NCBI RefSeq assembly: GCF_964186625.1 | Contig: NZ_OZ075108.1 | Location: 1,302,001 to 1,366,000, forward strand | Direction: 5' to 3' | Length of the DNA stretch: 64,000 nucleotides | Source of the DNA: Asticcacaulis sp. MM231 | GTDB lineage: Bacteria; Pseudomonadota; Alphaproteobacteria; Caulobacterales; Caulobacteraceae | Shown here: one piece after another, positions 45,250 to 53,290 of the stretch | How the letters are laid out: each line of letters starts with the position of its first letter | Position numbering within the stretch: position 1 is the first letter of the stretch | Translations under genes and position numbers: made by a program | Notes under the pieces: model-generated | What the model was told of the DNA's origin: nothing | Seen by the model: the letters and a program-made list of their open reading frames with translations, nothing else | The model's database searches: none

Positions 45250-46431
45250 ATGGCTGCCGAGATACTTAAGTTTGAAAAGAGGCCGGCCCCGGTCGTGGTG
45301 ACGCCCAAGTCCCCGCGCTTCGAAGCGCTGGATATCCTGCGCGGCTTGTTCATCATCGGCATGCTGCTGGCCAATAATGCCGGCGACTGGTCGCATATCT
45401 GGCCGCCCTTTGAACACGCCGCCTGGCATGGCTTCACCATGACCGATCTGGTGTTCCCCGGCTTTCTGGTCTGCGTCGGTATCTCGATGACGCTTTCGAT
45501 GAACCGCCGCATGGGCGAAGGTGGCAAACCGGCCATGGCCGCGCATGTGCTGCGCCGCGCTGCCATCCTGATCGGGATCGGTCTGTTCCTCAACCTGCTG
45601 CCGAACTTCGACTTTGCCCACTGGCGCATCCCCGGCGTGTTGCAGCGTATTGGGCTGTGCTACGCTCTGGCGGCCGGACTGGTGTTCCTGCACAGTCATG
45701 TCGAAAACGGCAAGCTGGTGCTGCACGCCCGGCCTCTGGCCTTCTGGGCCATCGGTCTGGTGCTGGGTTATGCCCTGCTGATGAAGCTGGTGCCGGTGCC
45801 GGGCTTTGGCGTCAATCGCTTCGATCCGGAAGGCGCGTGGCCGTCCTATATCGACCGCATCATCCCCGGTATCCAGCACCTCTATCAAGGCGGCAAGAAT
45901 GAAGCCGGGCAGGTGGTCTATGATCCCGAAGGCCTGCTCTCCACCTTACCTGCGGTGTTCAATATCCTCGCCGGCATCCTGATTGGCCTGTTCATCCAGA
46001 AACAGACGCCTGCCAGGGCGGTCGGCGGCGTGGCGTTGGCGGGCCTGATCCTGGTGCTGTGCGCGCTGGCCCTGGATGCGCAGATCCCCATCATCAAGAA
46101 CCTGTGGACCTCGTCCTTCGCAGTGTTGACGAGTGGTTTGGCCCTGATGCTGCTGTCCCTCCTGATGCTGGTCATGGACCGTCTCGGCTATGTGACGTGG
46201 GCCATGCCGATCCGTGTTTTCGGCACCAACGCCATCCTGGCCTACGTCTTTGCCTGGCTGTTCTCGGTCTTCCTCGATGTCACCGGTCTGGCCCGCATGA
46301 TCACGGCCTGGATGCACAGCGTGATCAGCGATCCTTACCTGATGTCCTTCCTGTTCGCCTTCGGCGTGCTGATGGTGTGCTGGCTGGTGGTGCTGCCCTT
46401 CTATCTCAGGAAGATCTTCCTCAAGATCTAG
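45250..46431 (+). CDS. NagX-like (DUF5009/HGSNAT-type) membrane acyltransferase
   Basis: A 393-residue protein with about ten membrane segments after a 22-residue cytosolic N-terminus. RFEALDILRGLFIIGMLLANN is the opening signature, cited in part as ALDILRGLFIIGM, followed by FTMTDLVFPGFLVCVGI and RIPGVLQRIGLCY. This set marks the HGSNAT/NagX family, whose members acetylate amino sugars across membranes or act in chitin-derived sugar use. No other GlcNAc genes are nearby. It has its own terminator. Confidence 0.8.
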   Translation: MAAEILKFEKRPAPVVVTPKSPRFEALDILRGLFIIGMLLANNAGDWSHIWPPFEHAAWHGFTMTDLVFPGFLVCVGISMTLSMNRRMGEGGKPAMAAHVLRRAAILIGIGLFLNLLPNFDFAHWRIPGVLQRIGLCYALAAGLVFLHSHVENGKLVLHARPLAFWAIGLVLGYALLMKLVPVPGFGVNRFDPEGAWPSYIDRIIPGIQHLYQGGKNEAGQVVYDPEGLLSTLPAVFNILAGILIGLFIQKQTPARAVGGVALAGLILVLCALALDAQIPIIKNLWTSSFAVLTSGLALMLLSLLMLVMDRLGYVTWAMPIRVFGTNAILAYVFAWLFSVFLDVTGLARMITAWMHSVISDPYLMSFLFAFGVLMVCWLVVLPFYLRKIFLKI

Positions 46432-46450
46432 ACAATCTCCTGATACAACA

Positions 46451-46490
46451 AAAGCGCGCCGGTCGGTCTGATCGGCGCGCTTTTCTTTAT
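46451..46490 (+). terminator. Terminator after the NagX-like gene
   Basis: AAAGCGCGCCG pairs perfectly with CGGCGCGCTTT across an 11-base loop, followed by further T. It lies 20 bases after the stop and may also serve the convergent lipoprotein gene. Confidence 0.88.
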
Positions 46491-46503
46491 GCGAGATGGT
46501 GGT

Positions 46504-47115
46504 TTACGGGAGCTTGGGGCTGTCCATGACTGACTTCACATTGGCCAGGGTGGCGTCGTAATAGTGCTCTTCCGGCGCGATATAGACGATGTAGTAGCTC
46601 AGGCCCTTATCGGAAACCGCCTGGGCTAAGCCGCGCATGTTGAGGCCATCGGTGGTGCGGGCGGTGAATTCGAAGCGCACGCCCTTATTGCCGCCGATGC
46701 TGACAGGCTGGGGATTACGTGTCTCGACCTTCTGATAATCGAGTTCGGCAACTGAAGAGGCTACGAATTCCATCTGCTCGGACAGCGACATACCCGACTT
46801 GCCGCGCGGCGCCGGATGGTTGGCCGTGTCACCTTGTGTGACGCTGACCATCAGTGGATCGGCGGCACCCAGGCCTTCTGATACGTAGAGACGGTTGAGC
46901 AGGATGCAGTCGATCGACAGGATCCGCACCTTGGGCGCACGGCGATAGAACAGCTTGCTGACATCGGCCCAGTTGCGGTCGAGCTTGATATTGTAGGCGC
47001 CGGCGACAGCGAAATTGCCCGCGGGCACAAGTGGCGGCGCCGAGGCGCAGGCTGTGAGCAGCGTGGCAGTGAGGGCGGCGGAAGCGCCCAGTTTTAAAAG
47101 CGTCTTGATGGTCAT
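46504..47115 (-). CDS. Predicted lipoprotein, 203 residues
   Basis: A lipoprotein signal with lipobox LTAC at residues 20-23. The mature part has mixed beta strands with GAYNIKLDRNWADVS and VRFEFTARTTDGLNMRG, and a closing helix ATLANVKSVMDS. I recognise no family. It overlaps the M48 protease gene by four bases, so they are co-translated. Roles in envelope stress are a guess from the protease neighbour. Confidence 0.7.
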   Translation of the reverse strand: MTIKTLLKLGASAALTATLLTACASAPPLVPAGNFAVAGAYNIKLDRNWADVSKLFYRRAPKVRILSIDCILLNRLYVSEGLGAADPLMVSVTQGDTANHPAPRGKSGMSLSEQMEFVASSVAELDYQKVETRNPQPVSIGGNKGVRFEFTARTTDGLNMRGLAQAVSDKGLSYYIVYIAPEEHYYDATLANVKSVMDSPKLP

Positions 47116-48449
47116 GTGGTTCCCCCTGAAGATGGTGTGGCCGGTACGGGCGGTGGCGCGTCGGGCGGTGATTGCGTTGGCTGAACGTCGGGCGCGGGAT
47201 GCAGGTCTTTCGACAGGGTGTCGATCTGGTCCTGCACCATCCAGCCGTCCTGTGCGTCAGGCGCCAGCGTGACATAGTGTTTGAAAGCGTCGACCGCTTC
47301 GGTATTCATATTGAAGTGGCGGTAAACATCGCCGAGTTGACGCCAGGTTTCCTTGGGCGCATCGGCACTTTGCAAAGCGGTCCTGTAGGCGGTGATAGCG
47401 TTTTCCATGTCGGGGCCATCGGCGCCGTTCTTGTCACGCAGGCGCAGGGCCTCACCCTTGTAGAAGTTGAGCAGGCCCAGATCCTGACCGTCGATGCTGA
47501 GGCGATCAACAAGATACAGCGTCTGGCCGTAATCCTGACGGCGCAGATCGTCTTTCAGCCAGGCCCCAAGCCAGGGGCGGATATGGTCACGATAGGCGGT
47601 GCGCGCGGCCCTGGCCTCGGCTTCGGTGCGCAGGCTGGCCTTGCCGCCGTTGAGCGTCTTGTCGCGCGCATTTAGGGCGATGATGCGATCGACTTCGAGC
47701 GGGTGGTTGCCAAACACATTGATGCGCGATGGCGAACGGCGCACCTTCTCATAGTCCGAGGCGGCGGTTTCGTTCAGGCGTTCCTGCCACAGATCGCCGT
47801 TACCGCCGACGAAATAGCCGGCCTGTTTGGAGTAGATCATGCCGTAGGCGTCGGCCTGAGCTTCCATGTCGCGCGAATAGTTCATCAGTGCAGCGATGGT
47901 GCCGAGATAGGTCAGGTTGACCAGCCCGCTGGTGACATTGTTGATGTCGCGGATGGCTGAATAGGAGTTGGCATTGAGCGAGGCGCCAAGGGCGACGGCG
48001 CTGATCAGGATGGTGGCGGCGAGGGCGGCGTTCTGGCCGTTTTTCATGGCCTGATATTGGCGCATAACGTGCGAATGACGGAAGTGGCCGGCCTCGTGTC
48101 CGACAACGAAGGCGAGATCGTCCTCGGTTTCACAGCGCAGCAGCAGGCCGGTCCAGACTTCCGTATAGCCGTTGGAGGCCATGCTGGCGTTAAAGAACGG
48201 CCGGTCCATGACATAGAGCCGAACATCGCCGGAAAACGGTCCGGCGACGCGGGAGACAACGTTGCCGACATAGGCCTGAAGCGCCGGATCGGTATTGCGC
48301 TCCCCCGAGGTCTTCGCGTCATGTTCGACCTTGGCCGTTTCCGCCCAGACACCGCCTTCGAGAGTTCTTGGGATCGGGTTTCTGGCCGGGGATGCGCTCA
48401 GGCGAATCGCTGCCGAGATCGGCGATGAGCGGTGTCGCATCCTGGGCAT
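47112..48449 (-). CDS. M48 family metalloprotease with TPR-like C-terminus
   Basis: A zinc protease with HEAGHFRHSH as HExxH site and RDMEAQADAYG supplying the third ligand, as in BepA and LoiP. A hydrophobic region follows the active site, and the C-terminal 130 residues carry TPR-like helices (WRQLGDVYRHFNMNTEAVDAF). BepA-type enzymes degrade misfolded outer-membrane proteins in the periplasm. As written, this frame has no signal peptide. The expected one is encoded just upstream in another frame, which points to a frameshift near 48367. Confidence 0.8.
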   Translation of the reverse strand: MPRMRHRSSPISAAIRLSASPARNPIPRTLEGGVWAETAKVEHDAKTSGERNTDPALQAYVGNVVSRVAGPFSGDVRLYVMDRPFFNASMASNGYTEVWTGLLLRCETEDDLAFVVGHEAGHFRHSHVMRQYQAMKNGQNAALAATILISAVALGASLNANSYSAIRDINNVTSGLVNLTYLGTIAALMNYSRDMEAQADAYGMIYSKQAGYFVGGNGDLWQERLNETAASDYEKVRRSPSRINVFGNHPLEVDRIIALNARDKTLNGGKASLRTEAEARAARTAYRDHIRPWLGAWLKDDLRRQDYGQTLYLVDRLSIDGQDLGLLNFYKGEALRLRDKNGADGPDMENAITAYRTALQSADAPKETWRQLGDVYRHFNMNTEAVDAFKHYVTLAPDAQDGWMVQDQIDTLSKDLHPAPDVQPTQSPPDAPPPVPATPSSGGTT

Positions 48450-48525
48450 GCGTCACGCACGGTAACGCTATCGACAGGGCCACTGTCGACAGAAGCGCCG
48501 CCCGCATCGTTTTTAAAGCTGACAT
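48360..48525 (-). pseudogene. Out-of-frame signal-peptide part of the M48 protease gene
   Basis: A frame starting MSALKTMRAALLSTVALSIA encodes a clear signal peptide with cleavage after THA, then SDSPERIPGQKPDPK. It begins after the previous gene with TAAGG as ribosome binding site. The protease frame takes over with TLEGGVWAETAKVEHD one base out of step, so one extra base (or two missing) separates the halves. It may be a mutation or a sequence error. Confidence 0.6.
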
Positions 48526-48535
48526 GATGTCGGCC

Positions 48536-49249
48536 TTACAGCGGCAGGTTGGCGGTCAGGGTATTGACGGCGGAGGCGGCGCCTTCGGCTGTGCGGATAT
48601 CGGTGCCGGCTGCGACACCCATGAAATTGTACCACACCACCTTGCCGGATTTGAGATCGATCAGCGAGGCCTGAATGGTCTGGCCGCCCATGGGGATGGC
48701 GGCGCCCAGAGCGGCCATGCCGATCATCATAGCGGCGCGGCCGCCGCTCGAATAGCTCCCTTTGACGCGGACGAACAGGGCGTAGGCCGGCGGCGCATCG
48801 GCGGTGGCATCGGCCGGCACCAGCGTGGTGACGCCGTCACCGAGCGTCCAGTCGAAGCCCACCTTGGTCGGCATCTTGTAGGTGATGATCTGGTTGAGCG
48901 CGATCGAATTGATGACGGCATCGTTCAGCTTCAAAATCTGGAGCGCGCGCGGGTCTTCATAGGTGGTCAGATCGATGGTTGAGGTCTTGTACTTGCGGTT
49001 CGATAGCACAGTGTTCAGGCTCTCGCCGATGAACTTGCGCGCCGATTGGGACCACTCTTCCTTGGGGTCTTGAGAACCGCCGGCCGTAAGCAAGGCCAGA
49101 GACACTTCCGGCTGAACCAGCAGAACCGGCGTTCCGACCTCTGGCTTGGCAATCTTGACGTAGTTGACGGGTGCCTCAGCCATGGCAGGCGCCAGTGTGG
49201 CAGACGAAATGGCGAGCGCAAGCAGGCTCACCGTAATGATACGGTTCAT
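48536..49249 (-). CDS. Exported hypothetical protein, 237 residues
   Basis: A signal peptide is cleaved near AMAEA. The mature domain has VLLVQPEVSLALLTAGG, a helix EEWSQSARKFIGESL and later SYSSGGRAAMMIGMAALGAAIP, a glycine-rich strand-helix typical of the GNA1162/DUF799-like envelope proteins that help assemble outer-membrane machines. That identity is tentative. It is the first gene of a three-gene minus-strand operon with the M48 protease and a lipoprotein. Confidence 0.65.
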   Translation of the reverse strand: MNRIITVSLLALAISSATLAPAMAEAPVNYVKIAKPEVGTPVLLVQPEVSLALLTAGGSQDPKEEWSQSARKFIGESLNTVLSNRKYKTSTIDLTTYEDPRALQILKLNDAVINSIALNQIITYKMPTKVGFDWTLGDGVTTLVPADATADAPPAYALFVRVKGSYSSGGRAAMMIGMAALGAAIPMGGQTIQASLIDLKSGKVVWYNFMGVAAGTDIRTAEGAASAVNTLTANLPL

Positions 49250-49481
49250 GGAAGTTCCCCCCTAAAATCAATAAATCGTTTTCAATACATACAACCAAGC
49301 AATGCAAAAACGATTTTGAACACTCATATCGCGTTCGGAAAATTCCGGCAAGCAGGATTATTTCAGATTTGACACAATGCCTTATGCACCCTTGCTGAGG
49401 AACAGTGGACACTCTGAAAGTGCAGCTTGACTTTGATGATGCCCTGGAACAAAATGAGAACATTCTTTGTGGAGGTGGCCT

Positions 49482-49745
49482 ATGTCTTCGTGGTTTTGTG
49501 ATACGCAGCTTAAGGATCTGCCTCAGGATACGCGCATCATGATCACGTGCGACAAATGCCGGCGCCAGCGTGAGGAGTTGGTGCGTCAACTGGTCAATGA
49601 AGCCAGGGTCGGGGCGATGTATCTCGATCTGATCGAATGGGCGTTCAGTTGCTCGAACTTCCACTGCAATGGCACAGTATCGTTCGGCCTGTTTACGCCG
49701 GTGACGATCAGGATGGTCGGACCGCAAACCTTACGCTATGCTTAG
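49482..49745 (+). CDS. Small protein with zinc-ribbon-like cysteines
   Basis: An 87-residue protein with TCDKCRRQR near residue 25 and FSCSNFHCNG near residue 62, a CxxC plus CxxxxC pattern that could bind one zinc. GGAGGTGG precedes the ATG. I recognise no named family. It stands alone, convergent with GH5, with 232 bases of AT-rich DNA before it. Confidence 0.6.
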   Translation: MSSWFCDTQLKDLPQDTRIMITCDKCRRQREELVRQLVNEARVGAMYLDLIEWAFSCSNFHCNGTVSFGLFTPVTIRMVGPQTLRYA

Positions 49746-49755
49746 GCTCTTAAGC

Positions 49756-50928
49756 CTATTTCTTCATGTGCGACGTAATCACATCAAGCAGCGGATGCGG
49801 GTTGCGTTTGAGCTGATCGGCCTTACCCTGTTCGCGCAGATAATAAAACTGGCCCTGCGTCACACTCGGCGCCAGTTCGTAATCCATGGCGTCCCAGCCG
49901 TCCTCGCGGTAACCGTAAAAGGCCCAGTGTGCCCTGTAACCGTTGAGCGTATCGAGCACGTCATTCATATAGGCGCCGCAATCGACCCATTGCCGCACGC
50001 AGCCGAATTCCGCCGCCACCATGCGATTCACTGGCACATCATGCGTTTTTGCCCAGTCAAACGGCACGGCGAGGAAGCGCGTCATCACCGCCTTGTTCCA
50101 CGTCACCTTTTCCGCCCCCATCCACGATTCAACGCCAGGATATCGCAGTTGCGGCTTGCGTTTCAGATTGGGCGAACTGGTCGCCTCGTAGGGTTCGTAC
50201 ATATGAAAAGCGTAGAGCACCTTGTCGTCGCTCAGTTTTGACGGCCAGTAGCTGAAGCTGCCGGCATTGGCGTACCAGCCGCCATCGACCATGACCGGTG
50301 TCACCGTATCGACCGCGCGCACCGCCTTGATGACTTGTTCGTAAAAGCCCGGCAGGTCATGCGTCGTGCCCTTATATTTGGCATACCAGGCCTGACGGAC
50401 CTCCGGCGTCGCCTGTTCATCGAGCCCCATGCCCTTTTCCGGTGTTGGCTCGTTGATCAGGTTATAGCCCGCCATGGCCGGATGATCTTTCAGCGCCATC
50501 GCCAGATCCCGCCAGAACGCGGCCGACTGATCCCAATAGGCGCGATCCTTCCACAGGCGGTCGTCCATCTTGCCCTCATTCTGCTGGCTCCAGCGATCGC
50601 CGGGCAGTGAGAGCGGCACGACCACGACCTTGATGCCGGCCGCCTGGGCCGCATCCAGACACTTGATCAGCCTGGCCAGATCGCCGGCAGGCATACCCTT
50701 ATAGGCGTCGGCATTGCCGATCAGGAAATCCCTGCCTTCCCCCTTCCATTTGGAAAAGGTCAGTCGCACCCACGTGGCGCCAGTCGCTTTGAGCGCGCGG
50801 AAATAGGCCTCGTCGGGGAAGCTGTTGCCGCCATATTGCGGCGTGTCCCAGAAGGTGATCAGATCGGCGGAACAGACCGGCGTGGCGAGGCCAAGGGCCA
50901 GCGCGGCCGCGGCGATAAGGCGTTTCAT
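49756..50928 (-). CDS. GH5 glycoside hydrolase (cellulase-like), exported
   Basis: A 390-residue enzyme with a signal peptide cut after VCSA. The acid/base Glu is in GYNLINEP and the nucleophile Glu in MVAAEFGC; TWVRLTFSKWKGEG and YAFHMYEPYEAT are further GH5 barrel signs. It is likely an endo-glucanase or mannanase of a subfamily found in Alphaproteobacteria. Start at MKRLIAA is set by the signal peptide; a longer frame upstream lacks similarity. A rhodanese gene precedes it in the same direction. Confidence 0.87.
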   Translation of the reverse strand: MKRLIAAAALALGLATPVCSADLITFWDTPQYGGNSFPDEAYFRALKATGATWVRLTFSKWKGEGRDFLIGNADAYKGMPAGDLARLIKCLDAAQAAGIKVVVVPLSLPGDRWSQQNEGKMDDRLWKDRAYWDQSAAFWRDLAMALKDHPAMAGYNLINEPTPEKGMGLDEQATPEVRQAWYAKYKGTTHDLPGFYEQVIKAVRAVDTVTPVMVDGGWYANAGSFSYWPSKLSDDKVLYAFHMYEPYEATSSPNLKRKPQLRYPGVESWMGAEKVTWNKAVMTRFLAVPFDWAKTHDVPVNRMVAAEFGCVRQWVDCGAYMNDVLDTLNGYRAHWAFYGYREDGWDAMDYELAPSVTQGQFYYLREQGKADQLKRNPHPLLDVITSHMKK

Positions 50929-50984
50929 GATCGGGCTCCCTTTTTTAAGAGAGAGTGCCGCAAACGCCGGCCGAATACCAGAGC

Positions 50985-51305
50985 CTAGCGCTCGACCGGC
51001 AGGCCCGCCATCACCCAGGCGCGCAGGCCGCCGGCGAGGTGGTCGTGGATATCGATGCCCGCCGCCTGACAGGCATGGGCCGCCGTCACAGAACGGACGC
51101 CGCCGGCGCACGACAGCACGACATACTTGCCATCGGCTGAGGGCAGGGCTGCGGGATCGAGCGTCGACAGCGGATAGTTGACCGCGCCTTCGATGCGGGC
51201 GTCGGCGAACTCATGCGGTTCACGCACATCGATCAGCAGGATGTCATCGTTGCTCAGGGCGGCGCTGACCTCTTCAGGCGTCATATTGCGGATCGGTGTG
51301 GACAT
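50985..51305 (-). CDS. Rhodanese-like domain protein
   Basis: A single-domain rhodanese of 106 residues. DILLIDVREPHEFADARIEGAVN is the family entry, cited in part as LIDVREPHEF, and the active-site loop is VLSCAGGVRS with the catalytic Cys. GLRAWVMAGLP closes the fold. It would transfer sulfane sulfur, for example from thiosulfate, in the cytosol. A start four codons upstream is possible. Confidence 0.88.
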   Translation of the reverse strand: MSTPIRNMTPEEVSAALSNDDILLIDVREPHEFADARIEGAVNYPLSTLDPAALPSADGKYVVLSCAGGVRSVTAAHACQAAGIDIHDHLAGGLRAWVMAGLPVER

Positions 51306-51346
51306 GGAATGGGCCATTCAGAGTGAGTTCGGCCACATATGGCACC

Positions 51347-51967
51347 TTAGAGCACCTGACGGAAGATGCCGGTCTGGTAAAAGGTGCGGCCGAGCTGGCG
51401 GTGATCCATGGCGATGGTGAAGCGGAAGTCGCCGCCGCCAAGATCGGTGTGGCTAACATGGGTTTCACCCGGTGACAGCCAGTGCGGCAAGGGGATTTGC
51501 ACACCGGCGAGTTCCCAGAAATAGCGCTCGCTTGTGAAATGCAGGGCGCCGTCCTTCTCATAGGCGCGCAACCGCATGCCGAACCCGAGCCCGACATATT
51601 CGCAAAGCTGGCCCCGGGCGTTTTCGCGCTTGGCGGAAACCACCGTGAAGGGGCGGGCAAAGCCATAGGTGCGCTGCCACCAAACCCCGCCGCCTTCGCG
51701 CCGGGTAAGGCGCACCTGCATCGGCACCTTTTGGCCGCGACGGGATGTCAGCGGATTGCCGATCAGGCGGGTCAGTTGCGCGAACAGCCAGCCGGCGCGC
51801 GAGCAATGGACCGTCTCCATCACGCCCTCATAAAGGATGGGGTGTTCCGGTTCGTGGGCAAAGCGCGCCTGGACCGATGGATGCAGGCGTCGCCATGCGT
51901 TCCCCAGAAGCCTTGGCAAAAGGCCTTCCTCATCCTGTAAAACCTGGCTTTTGCGTACCGCCAACAT
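51347..51967 (-). CDS. DUF4166 family protein
   Basis: A 206-residue protein of the DUF4166 type: GLLPRLLGNAWRRLHPSVQARF at the start, cited in part as LLGNAWRRLHPSVQ, GVWWQRTYGF in the middle, and closing RTFYQTGIFRQV. The role is unknown; related domains occur fused to saccharopine-dehydrogenase-like proteins. It is divergent from the ArsR-type regulator, and the shared 96-base region contains a large inverted repeat, so it is probably a target of that regulator. Confidence 0.8.
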   Translation of the reverse strand: MLAVRKSQVLQDEEGLLPRLLGNAWRRLHPSVQARFAHEPEHPILYEGVMETVHCSRAGWLFAQLTRLIGNPLTSRRGQKVPMQVRLTRREGGGVWWQRTYGFARPFTVVSAKRENARGQLCEYVGLGFGMRLRAYEKDGALHFTSERYFWELAGVQIPLPHWLSPGETHVSHTDLGGGDFRFTIAMDHRQLGRTFYQTGIFRQVL

Positions 51968-51998
51968 CCGCGTACCCTTGACTTTTTCTGCGAATTGA

Positions 51999-52065
51999 AT
52001 TACATTTAGCTAATAATCTAATCGTTATAATGTCAAAAACAATTCGTCAATAGGCTAAATGTAAT
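51999..52065. promoter_or_regulatory. Operator-like inverted repeat for the ArsR-type regulator
   Basis: ATTACATTTAGC (51999-52010) and its exact reverse complement GCTAAATGTAAT (52054-52065) lie 43 bp apart between the divergent genes, the right arm reaching into the regulator start codon. They could bind two dimers or one bridging complex and control both genes. Confidence 0.6.
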
Positions 52066-52390
52066 GCGTGCGGTACAAGCGGCTAAAATCTTCGCGGCCA
52101 TGGCCTCCGAGCCACGGCTCAAGATCCTGGCCTATCTGTCGAAATCGACCATGACGGCGGGGGAAATCGCCGAGCGCTTCGACATGGCCAAGCCGTCGCT
52201 CTCCAAGCACCTGAGCATCCTCGAAAACGCCGGCCTGATCTCCAGCGTCAAGAAGGGCAAGTTTATCCATTACAGCATCGTGGAAGAGCATATCGTCAAT
52301 TCGCTCGATGGCTACCTGCAGGAGGTTTGCCCGACGCGCAAACCCTTGCGCGAGGAAAGCGCCGCCAAGGCGAAGAGCGATCAGGATTAG
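52064..52390 (+). CDS. ArsR/SmtB family transcriptional regulator
   Basis: A 108-residue winged-helix repressor: ASEPRLKILAYLSKSTMTAGEIAERF, cited as PRLKILAYLSK, then KPSLSKHLSILENAGLI (recognition helix) and KGKFIHYSI (wing). It resembles SdpR-type members, which lack the metal-binding cysteines of ArsR; the single Cys here (EVCPTRK) is near the C-terminus. It probably regulates itself and the divergent DUF4166 gene. Confidence 0.88.
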   Translation: MRAVQAAKIFAAMASEPRLKILAYLSKSTMTAGEIAERFDMAKPSLSKHLSILENAGLISSVKKGKFIHYSIVEEHIVNSLDGYLQEVCPTRKPLREESAAKAKSDQD

Positions 52391-52482
52391 ACCTGCGACA
52401 GCCTGACGCGCGTCAGAATGCGCAGGTTACCCATAGAAAATTTGTGGATATATGATCGCCATCACCTCAGCAAAGAAGGAGA

Positions 52483-53148
52483 ATGGCTGTCATGACACAT
52501 ATTCTGAAAACACTCGCAGGCCTTGGTATTCTGGCGCTGGCCGCCGGCGCAGGCGCAGGCCACGCGGCCGATTTCAAGCCGAAGCAAAAGGGCACCATCA
52601 TTGTCGCCGCCCGCATCACCACGGTGGCGCCGGACGAAAGCGGCGACATCAAGACGGCGGCGGGCGTTGATTCCGGCCTGAACGTCGATGTCAACAACAG
52701 CACCGTGCCGACGCTCGGCTTCAGCTATTTCTTCACCGATCACATCGCGGTCGAAGGCATTCTTGGCACCTCGAAGCACCAGATCAAGGCCGTTGGGCCG
52801 TCTACCGACGTCGAAGTGCACGAAACCTGGGTGTTGCCGCCGGTGGTGACCCTGCAATATCACTTCAATCCGGCCGGTAAGGTCAGCCCCTATGTCGGCG
52901 CCGGCGTCAACTATATGAACTGGTACGGTGGCAAGGATCAGAACGGCTTCAAGGTGCGCCTGAAGAGCGGTCTGGGCACGGCGGTACAGGCCGGTGTCGA
53001 TGTGGCGCTGAAAGGCCCCTGGTCGCTCAATCTCGACGTCAAGAAGGTCTTCTATAACACCGACGCCCGCATCAATGACGGCGCTCTGGTCTCCAAGGTC
53101 GATCTTGATCCCATCGTGGCGTCCGCCGGTATCGCCTATCGCTTCTAA
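52483..53148 (+). CDS. ompW: OmpW family outer membrane protein
   Basis: A 221-residue eight-stranded barrel with a signal peptide ending GHAAD. It opens GTIIVAARITTVAPDESG, has LGFSYFFTDHIAVEGILG and ends IAYRF with the terminal Phe needed for BAM insertion. OmpW forms a narrow hydrophobic channel for small apolar compounds. Two starts are possible: the ATG immediately after AAGGAGA or one nine bases later; the first is given. A strong terminator follows. Confidence 0.92.
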   Translation: MAVMTHILKTLAGLGILALAAGAGAGHAADFKPKQKGTIIVAARITTVAPDESGDIKTAAGVDSGLNVDVNNSTVPTLGFSYFFTDHIAVEGILGTSKHQIKAVGPSTDVEVHETWVLPPVVTLQYHFNPAGKVSPYVGAGVNYMNWYGGKDQNGFKVRLKSGLGTAVQAGVDVALKGPWSLNLDVKKVFYNTDARINDGALVSKVDLDPIVASAGIAYRF

Positions 53149-53172
53149 CCCGTTTTAAAGTCCCTCAGACTG

Positions 53173-53206
53173 CGGCGGCCCTGTTCGAGCAGGCCGCCGT
53201 TTTTTT
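53173..53206 (+). terminator. Terminator after ompW
   Basis: CGGCGGCC and GGCCGCCG form the stem, extended inward by CTG/CAG with a bulge, around TTCGAG, then seven T. It lies 25 bases after the ompW stop. Confidence 0.9.
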
Positions 53207-53241
53207 ATGGGTGAAGCACCTTTTTATATGGCAAATTGTGA

Positions 53242-53255
53242 CGGTATCGCTAACA
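53242..53255. promoter_or_regulatory. Candidate LacI/XylR-type operator before GH74
   Basis: CGGTATCGCTAACA shares the half-site CGCTAACA and central CG with the perfect palindrome found between the GH10 and GH3 genes. It lies 36 bases before the GH74 start. A common repressor for the cluster is inferred. Confidence 0.45.
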
Positions 53256-53290
53256 TGCCCTGAACAACGATAATGGTCAGGGAGCAGGAC

